Positions 12,948-17,186 of a DNA stretch of 17,186 bases are shown here, one piece after another. Positions within the stretch are counted from its first letter, which is position 1, and each line of letters opens with the position of its first letter. The translations under genes were made by a program, and so were the position numbers. The DNA comes from Actinomycetota bacterium (GTDB lineage Bacteria > Actinomycetota > Thermoleophilia > Solirubrobacterales > Solirubrobacteraceae). The stretch is taken from positions 1 through 17,186 of the forward strand of contig SYBY01000232.1 of the NCBI GenBank assembly GCA_005788585.1. The letters are read 5' to 3'. A model generated the notes under the pieces. The model was not told where the DNA came from, searched no databases, and saw nothing but the letters and a program-made list of their open reading frames with translations.

Positions 12948-15927
12948 CGCGCACGCGGAGCGTGAGCCCGCGCGCGTTGCCGGCGGCGTCGGTGAGCACG
13001 AGCCGCACGCGCAGGACGACGGACCCGCGACGGGCCAGCAGCTGGCGCGCCCGGCGATCCAGCGTCACCCGCGCGGACGGTACGCGCCCGGCGGCGCCGC
13101 GCAGGGCCGTCCGGCCCACGCGGCGGCCGGCTGGATCGAACACCTGCGCCGTGATCCGCGCGGACTCGTCGAGCCGCCCAAGCCCGATGGTGACCCGGCC
13201 ACGGCGATCAGCCCGCACCGTGCGCGCACGGCGCGGCAGGGTCATCGCCGGCGCCCGCAGGTCGCGCGTGATCGGGCCTGGCGGCGCGGGGTCTGGGTTT
13301 CGTGGGAATGGCCTCGGTTGGTCGCCCCCGCCGAAGAACGGAACGTCGACGGACTCGCAGCCGACCGCGCGGTCCTCCAGGTCGGCGACCAGCGTGTCCG
13401 TCCCCGCTCCGCAGTCGACGTCCTCGGCCACGCCGTCGCGGCTGATGATCGTGTCGTCGCCCGGCCCACCGGAGAACGCATCGGGGCCGGGCCCGCCGGT
13501 CAGCCGGTCCGCGCCGGCCCCGCCGTCCGCGACTGCGCCGCGGACGGTGAGGATCGTCACCGCGTCGTCACCGTCTCCGAGGTCGACCCGCATGGGCAGT
13601 CCGGCCGGGCAGCTGGCCTTGCGCACGTCGACACGCAGGCAGTCCCCGGAGGCCATCACCTCGTGCGTGTCGTCGAGCAGGTCGTGACGCCCCTCGTGCA
13701 GTGCCACCGTCACGACGTTGGCCTGCCCGTCCTCCGCGACGAATCGCGCCGACGTCGCGTCGGCCGTGCCCTGCGTCGCGGGGCGGTACCGCGCGATGAA
13801 CGCCGCGCCGCTTTCCGGCACCGCGATCGAGTGCGTCGCCGCCCCGCCGTCCGACCAGGCGGCAAACCGCAGGTACATGCCGTCGCGGAAGAAGCCGGGC
13901 TGCGCGGAGATCGTCGTCCGGAAGCCCGGCGCCGCGGTCGCCGGGATCGGCGGGAACCCGGTCGTCGTCGCATCGGCGTACGCCAGGGCGGCGCCCGGCG
14001 GGTCGCTGCGGACGGTCAGGGGCGTCGTCCGCGGGTGGATGTCGAACGTCGTGGTGTCCGACAGTCCGCCAGGATCGGTGACCGTGGCGGTGATGACGTA
14101 GTGCGAGTCGGCGTCGTGGTCGTCGGCCGCGGTGAACTCGACATCGCCCCCGGTGAACTCGCCGCGCGGGTGGATGTGGTCGCGGTGGTGGAGGTTCACG
14201 GTCCACCGGATGCGCGAGCCGGGGAAGGTCGTCTCCTCGTCGTCGTCCCAGGTCGCCCGCAGGCGCACCTTCTGCCCGACGCGGAACGGCGCATCGGGGA
14301 CCGGCTCGGTGACGTCCAGCCGGGGCGGGGTGTTGTCGACGCCGATCATCACGGTGTCCGTCGGGTTGCGGCCGCGGCCGTCGTCGACTGTGAGCGTCGC
14401 GGCGTAGGTCCCGGGGACGGTGTACGTGTGGCTCGGGCTGACCGCGGTGGAGGTCGCGCCGTCGCCGAAGTCCCACCGGTACGTCAGCGCCTCCCCTTCG
14501 GGGTCCGTGGACTCCGATCCGTCGAACTGCACGGTCAGCGGCGCGCGACCGGAGGTCGGCGTCGCCTTGGCCCTGGGGACCGGGACGCCGTTGCCGGGCG
14601 CGTAGACGATGCGTCGCACCGAGCTGCGGGCGCCGGCGAACGACAGCGACACGTAGTACAGGTTCCCGTCGGGTCCCTGCTGGAGATCGACGTGGCTGGC
14701 GAGGTCCAGCGCGAAGCGCGTCGGCGCCGGATGCAGCGTCTCCGGCGCGACGACCCGCAGCGCCGCCAGCCAGCTGCGCGCGTAGTCGCCGACGAAGATC
14801 CGGCCGCGCCACTCCGACGGGTAGTTCACCGACGTCAGCAGTGGCCCGCCGACGATCGAGGCGCCGTTCGACGTCCAGCGCGGGTCGACCGGGTCAGGCC
14901 GCAGCGCGTGCGAGAGGCTCCAGGCGGGGGGGATGGCCGCGAGGTTCGTGCCCTCGCGCTGGTACAGCGGCTGGCAGGCCGGATCCCACTCCCACGGGCT
15001 CTTGCCCGGCCCCTCGTAGCACGGCCACCCGTAGTTGCCGCCCGCGCGGACGAGGTTCAGCTCCTCGTGGGCGCCCCACCCCACGTCCCCGACGATCGGG
15101 CCGGCGCCGTCGCGCAGCGTGAAGCGGAACGGGTTGCGCAGGCCCTTGGCGTAGACCTTCGTGCAGGGCTTCGACAGGTCCGCCTCGCCCGGGCAGAACG
15201 GGTGGCCGGGCAGGCCGCGGCCGGCGCGGTCGACGCGCAGGATCTTGCCGGTCAGGACGTCGTCGCGCTGCGTCCACAGATGGCTGGGGACACGGTCCTG
15301 GTGCGTCGAGTTGTCGCCTGAGCCGACCCACAGCGTCCCGTCCGGCGCCGACTTCACCGTCCCGATCGTGTGGGTGATCGCGTGCGCGGGAATGCAGTCG
15401 GCCGTGCTGCCCGGCGCGAACGCGGGCGGCAGGCAGGGCGCGACGTCCTTGCCGAGCACGACGGTCTCCGGGTCGTCAGGGTTCTCGACGGTGTTGTCCG
15501 GGCGCACGGTGACGCGCGACAGCCGTGACGTCTTCGGCGCCTCGAACGCGGTGGGATCGCCCGGTTCGTGCTCGTAGTTGTAGAGCAGCCAGAGATACCC
15601 GTTGCGCGCGAAGTCGCTGTCGACGGCGAGGCCGAGCAGGCCGCGCTCGACGGCGGTGTTGACGTGATCGGAGATGTCGACGACCGGGGTCGGCAGCAGC
15701 GTTCCGCTGGCGGTGACCACGCGCACGCGGCCGGCCTTCTCGGCGACGAACATGCGCCCGTCGGGTGCGAAGGCGATCGTCGTCGCCTGGTTCAGCCCCG
15801 ATGCGACGATCTCCTCGGAGAACCCGGGCGGCAGCTGGATGGCGTGCGCGCCGGGCGCGCAGACGACGGGCGCCGCCACGGCCATGGCCGTGCACAGGAC
15901 GCGCAGGAATCTTCGAGCACTCGACAC
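12937..15927 (-). CDS. Secreted PQQ-dependent sugar dehydrogenase-like (GSDH) propeller with PKD and RTX-like calcium-binding modules
   Basis: This is a 996-aa exported modular protein. Residues 1-29 are a signal peptide (core MAVAAPVVCA, APGAHA cleavage). Residues about 32-442 are a glucose/sorbosone dehydrogenase propeller: GLLGLAVDSDF, His186 in ITHTIGTVKSAPDGTLWVGS, YAKGLRNPFRF and GDVGWGAHEELNLVRAGGNYG. Residues about 453-530 are a PKD domain (APLTVQFDGSESTDPEG, YRWDFGDGATST). Two further beta regions follow (540-715). Three RTX-like nonapeptides start at Gly802 (GGAGADRLT, GGPGPDAFS, GGPGDDTII) and are followed by a Cys-bounded segment. Residues 890-996 are a beta module shared with the other secreted propeller. 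PQQ use is a family expectation; oxidation of a sugar outside the cell is inferred. Start is GTG 15927, giving the intact signal peptide; no ribosome site is visible because a hairpin abuts the start. Confidence 0.87.
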   Translation of the reverse strand: MSSARRFLRVLCTAMAVAAPVVCAPGAHAIQLPPGFSEEIVASGLNQATTIAFAPDGRMFVAEKAGRVRVVTASGTLLPTPVVDISDHVNTAVERGLLGLAVDSDFARNGYLWLLYNYEHEPGDPTAFEAPKTSRLSRVTVRPDNTVENPDDPETVVLGKDVAPCLPPAFAPGSTADCIPAHAITHTIGTVKSAPDGTLWVGSGDNSTHQDRVPSHLWTQRDDVLTGKILRVDRAGRGLPGHPFCPGEADLSKPCTKVYAKGLRNPFRFTLRDGAGPIVGDVGWGAHEELNLVRAGGNYGWPCYEGPGKSPWEWDPACQPLYQREGTNLAAIPPAWSLSHALRPDPVDPRWTSNGASIVGGPLLTSVNYPSEWRGRIFVGDYARSWLAALRVVAPETLHPAPTRFALDLASHVDLQQGPDGNLYYVSLSFAGARSSVRRIVYAPGNGVPVPRAKATPTSGRAPLTVQFDGSESTDPEGEALTYRWDFGDGATSTAVSPSHTYTVPGTYAATLTVDDGRGRNPTDTVMIGVDNTPPRLDVTEPVPDAPFRVGQKVRLRATWDDDEETTFPGSRIRWTVNLHHRDHIHPRGEFTGGDVEFTAADDHDADSHYVITATVTDPGGLSDTTTFDIHPRTTPLTVRSDPPGAALAYADATTTGFPPIPATAAPGFRTTISAQPGFFRDGMYLRFAAWSDGGAATHSIAVPESGAAFIARYRPATQGTADATSARFVAEDGQANVVTVALHEGRHDLLDDTHEVMASGDCLRVDVRKASCPAGLPMRVDLGDGDDAVTILTVRGAVADGGAGADRLTGGPGPDAFSGGPGDDTIISRDGVAEDVDCGAGTDTLVADLEDRAVGCESVDVPFFGGGDQPRPFPRNPDPAPPGPITRDLRAPAMTLPRRARTVRADRRGRVTIGLGRLDESARITAQVFDPAGRRVGRTALRGAAGRVPSARVTLDRRARQLLARRGSVVLRVRLVLTDAAGNARGLTLRVRVRR

Positions 15928-15954
15928 CCGGGCCGCACAGTAGGCGTGGCCCGG
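15928..15954 (-). terminator. Hairpin CCGGGCC-N13-GGCCCGG abutting the sugar dehydrogenase start codon
   Basis: The arms 15928-15934 and 15948-15954 are exact 7-bp reverse complements. On the minus strand the stem starts 7 nt after the GST-like stop codon (TGA at 15962-15964) and ends immediately before GTG 15927. It may terminate the thrC operon, or hide the dehydrogenase translation start, which has no visible ribosome site. No U-tract is present. Confidence 0.5.
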
Positions 15955-15961
15955 CGATCGG

Positions 15962-16699
15962 TCAAGCCTGCGGGACCCACCCCGCCGGGAAGGCCCCGGC
16001 GGGCACGTCGCCTGGGCGCTCGCCGAACCAGCGGGTGGCGAGCTGCGCGGCGGGCCGTGCGTCGATCAGGGGCCGAACGTCGCCGACGATCCGCAGCACC
16101 GCGAGCGTCGCGCCGATCTGGAAGTCCGCGGCGTTGGGGTCCTCCCCGCCGAGCACGCCGTCGGCGATGAGGCCGTCGATGTGATCGAGCAGGCCGGGCA
16201 GCGCCTGGAGGTCTTCGGCCAGCTGGGCCGCCGAGAGGTTGTGGTACTTCCACGAGGCCCGGATGAACTTCATCGCGAAGTCGGTGCCCGCCGGATCGAG
16301 CGGCCCGCCGCCGGGCGCCATCGTGCCCATCGCCTCGGGACGGAAGTACAGCGCGCCCCACGGGATGCGGCGCCCGAGGTCCTGCAGCTGGCCGTCGCCC
16401 CACGCCGCCGCAGCGCGGATGGCCTCCGCACGGTCAGCGGGGTAGAGCGGCGGATCGGGCGCGAGCTGCTCGAGCCGCTCCATGATCGCGTTCGAGCCGT
16501 GGACGGGGTCCCCGTCGACCACGAGACCCGGCACCGTCGTGTTGCCCTCGCCGTAGATCTCGGCCATCGGCTCCTGGTGGCGGCCGATCGGCAGCTCGAC
16601 CCGCTCGAACTCCAGGCCCTTGAACCGCAGCGCAGCCTCCGCCGTCGCACACGGGTGCGAGGGCGGCAGGACGTGCAGGACCAGCTCGGGCTGCGACAC
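15962..16699 (-). CDS. Glutathione S-transferase-like protein (thioredoxin-fold N-domain plus helical C-domain)
   Basis: This is a 245-aa cytosolic protein. Residues 1-85 look like a GST N-terminal domain: ELVLHVLPPSHPCATAEAALRFKGLEFERVEL, then TTVPGLVVDGDPVHGSNAIMERL with the cis-Pro of the glutathione-binding loop and the typical Gly-Ser-Asn-Ala-Ile. Cys17 in SHPC occupies the position of the catalytic residue at the N-terminus of helix 1. Residues 95-245 are the all-helical C-domain. Actinomycetota mostly use mycothiol rather than glutathione, so the thiol partner is uncertain. Start is GTG 16699, 3 nt after the stop of the CysO/MoaD-like gene, without a clear ribosome site, so translational coupling is likely. 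Adjacency to a sulfur carrier suggests thiol or persulfide chemistry, by inference only. Confidence 0.8.
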   Translation of the reverse strand: MSQPELVLHVLPPSHPCATAEAALRFKGLEFERVELPIGRHQEPMAEIYGEGNTTVPGLVVDGDPVHGSNAIMERLEQLAPDPPLYPADRAEAIRAAAAWGDGQLQDLGRRIPWGALYFRPEAMGTMAPGGGPLDPAGTDFAMKFIRASWKYHNLSAAQLAEDLQALPGLLDHIDGLIADGVLGGEDPNAADFQIGATLAVLRIVGDVRPLIDARPAAQLATRWFGERPGDVPAGAFPAGWVPQA

Positions 16700-16702
16700 G
16701 CG

Positions 16703-16975
16703 TCAGCCGCCGGCGACGGCCGGGAGGATCGTGAGCTCCCCGCCCGCGGGCACCGCGGTCTCGAGGCCGTCCAGGTAGCGGACGTCCTCACCGGCGACGA
16801 ACACGTTGACGAAGCGGCGCAGCTCACCGTCCTGGAAGAGCCGCTCGCGCAGCTCGCCGTGCACCTCGAACAGCGCGTCGAGCGCCTCCCCCACCGTGCC
16901 GCCCTCGACCGCGACCGAGGCGTTGCCGCCGGCCGCGTCGCGCAGCTGGGTGGGAAGCTTGACCGTGACCGACAT
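16703..16975 (-). CDS. MoaD/ThiS-family sulfur carrier protein, CysO-like
   Basis: This is a 90-aa ubiquitin-like beta-grasp protein ending in Gly89-Gly90, the tail that an E1-like enzyme adenylates and converts to a thiocarboxylate. The closing sequence TILPAVAGG and the RRFVNVFVAGEDVRYLDGL segment are close to what I remember of Mycobacterium tuberculosis CysO, which donates sulfur to the PLP enzyme CysM. It resembles CysO more than molybdopterin-type MoaD. The frame begins at ATG 16975, directly after the TAG of the threonine synthase gene (TAGATG, no gap), with GGAGGT at 16986-16991 inside that gene's tail. The next gene starts 3 nt after the stop. No cysM or JAMM protease gene is visible, but the upstream neighbour lies partly outside the window. 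Confidence 0.9.
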   Translation of the reverse strand: MSVTVKLPTQLRDAAGGNASVAVEGGTVGEALDALFEVHGELRERLFQDGELRRFVNVFVAGEDVRYLDGLETAVPAGGELTILPAVAGG

Positions 16976-17186
16976 CTACGCCGTGACCTCCGTGGGAACC
17001 GTCGCGTGGAACGAGTCGACGTCCGCGTCGATCTCGAAGGACTCGAACGACCCGCGCACCGCGTCGAGGGTCTTCAGGCCGTCGCCGGTGATGACGAGGA
17101 CGACGCGCTCGTCCTTGCCGATCTCACCGCGGTCGGCGAGCTTCTTCAGCGTCGCCGTGGTGACGCCGCCGGCCGTCTCGGTGAAG
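16976..17186 (-). CDS. thrC: Threonine synthase, C-terminal 69 residues; 5' part outside window
   Basis: Threonine synthase converts O-phosphohomoserine to threonine with PLP. Only the end of the gene is here, read from the right edge to TAG at 16976-16978. FTETAGGVTTATLKKLADRG and VVLVITGDGLKTLDAVRG are the typical closing segments of fold-type II threonine synthases; the ETAGG and TG.GLKT motifs are strongly conserved. The PLP lysine and substrate residues are not visible, so a paralogue with altered specificity, for example one using a sulfur carrier, cannot be excluded. The stop codon touches the start codon of the CysO-like gene, whose ribosome site (GGAGGT) is inside this reading frame, indicating a transcript with coupled translation. 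Confidence 0.85.
   Translation of the reverse strand, partial: FTETAGGVTTATLKKLADRGEIGKDERVVLVITGDGLKTLDAVRGSFESFEIDADVDSFHATVPTEVTA
16986..16991 (-). promoter_or_regulatory. Ribosome binding site GGAGGT for the CysO-like gene, inside the thrC tail
   Basis: On the minus strand GGAGGT ends 10 nt before ATG 16975, within the last codons of thrC. It supports that start and close coupling of the two genes. Confidence 0.6.

Noticed and set aside
13318..15321. Plus-strand open frame of 667 codons opposite the sugar dehydrogenase
   Set aside because: It is antisense to recognisable GSDH/PKD/RTX domains and is Arg/Val/Gly-rich without motifs.

Overview
The window is high-GC bacterial chromosomal DNA from the Actinomycetota. 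Several traits point to the class Thermoleophilia, order Solirubrobacterales (Solirubrobacter/Conexibacter-like). Two large secreted proteins share a C-terminal beta module. One of them carries RTX-type repeats followed by a Cys-bounded, Asp-rich tail that I associate with that order. There is also a DUF3817 membrane protein, a CysO-like sulfur carrier and frequent GTG starts. The lineage is an inference from protein character, not from a marker gene. I see no tRNA, rRNA, CRISPR array, insertion sequence or phage gene. Coding density is very high: the longest gap is 241 bp and many neighbours touch or overlap.

Layout. (1) 2-787 (+): the C-terminal half of a SelO protein AMPylase, cut by the window edge. 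(2) 5340-803 (-): a four-gene run of a 143-aa unknown, a 114-aa unknown, a 570-aa SppA-type S49 peptidase, and a secreted seven-bladed propeller plus P-domain protein. (3) 5485-6615 (+): an orphan GcvT-fold (folate-dependent methyltransferase or demethylase) gene, divergent from run 2. Two dyads overlap its best promoter candidate. (4) 8400-6612 (-): a tight operon of a DUF3817 membrane protein, a 116-aa protein made of three exact 29-residue repeats, and a metal-dependent amidohydrolase. (5) 8401-8641: an intergenic region with four hairpins; two are perfect 8-bp stems that form cUUCGg tetraloops on the minus strand. (6) 12133-8642 (-): a three-domain LigD (phosphoesterase-ligase-polymerase order), then a secreted clan-A glycoside hydrolase. 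(7) 12189-12947 (+): a LuxR-type regulator, divergent from ligD, with a repeated 11-12 bp box in the 55-bp gap. (8) 17186-12937 (-): the threonine synthase C-terminus, a CysO/MoaD-like sulfur carrier and a GST-like protein in near-zero spacing. A 7-bp hairpin follows, then a 996-aa secreted PQQ-type sugar dehydrogenase with PKD and RTX-like modules.

How the genes fit together. The clearest functional groupings are thrC/sulfur carrier/GST-like, whose stop and start codons touch and which suggest protein-thiocarboxylate chemistry, and DUF3817/29-residue-repeat protein/amidohydrolase. The envelope theme is strong: SppA, two secreted beta-propellers with a shared C-terminal module, and a secreted glycosidase. 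LigD has all visible catalytic residues of its phosphoesterase, ligase and polymerase modules, but no Ku gene lies beside it. The best candidates for undescribed biology are the 29-residue W-repeat protein, the thrC-cysO-GST module, the multi-hairpin spacer at 8437-8607 and the unknown pair upstream of sppA.
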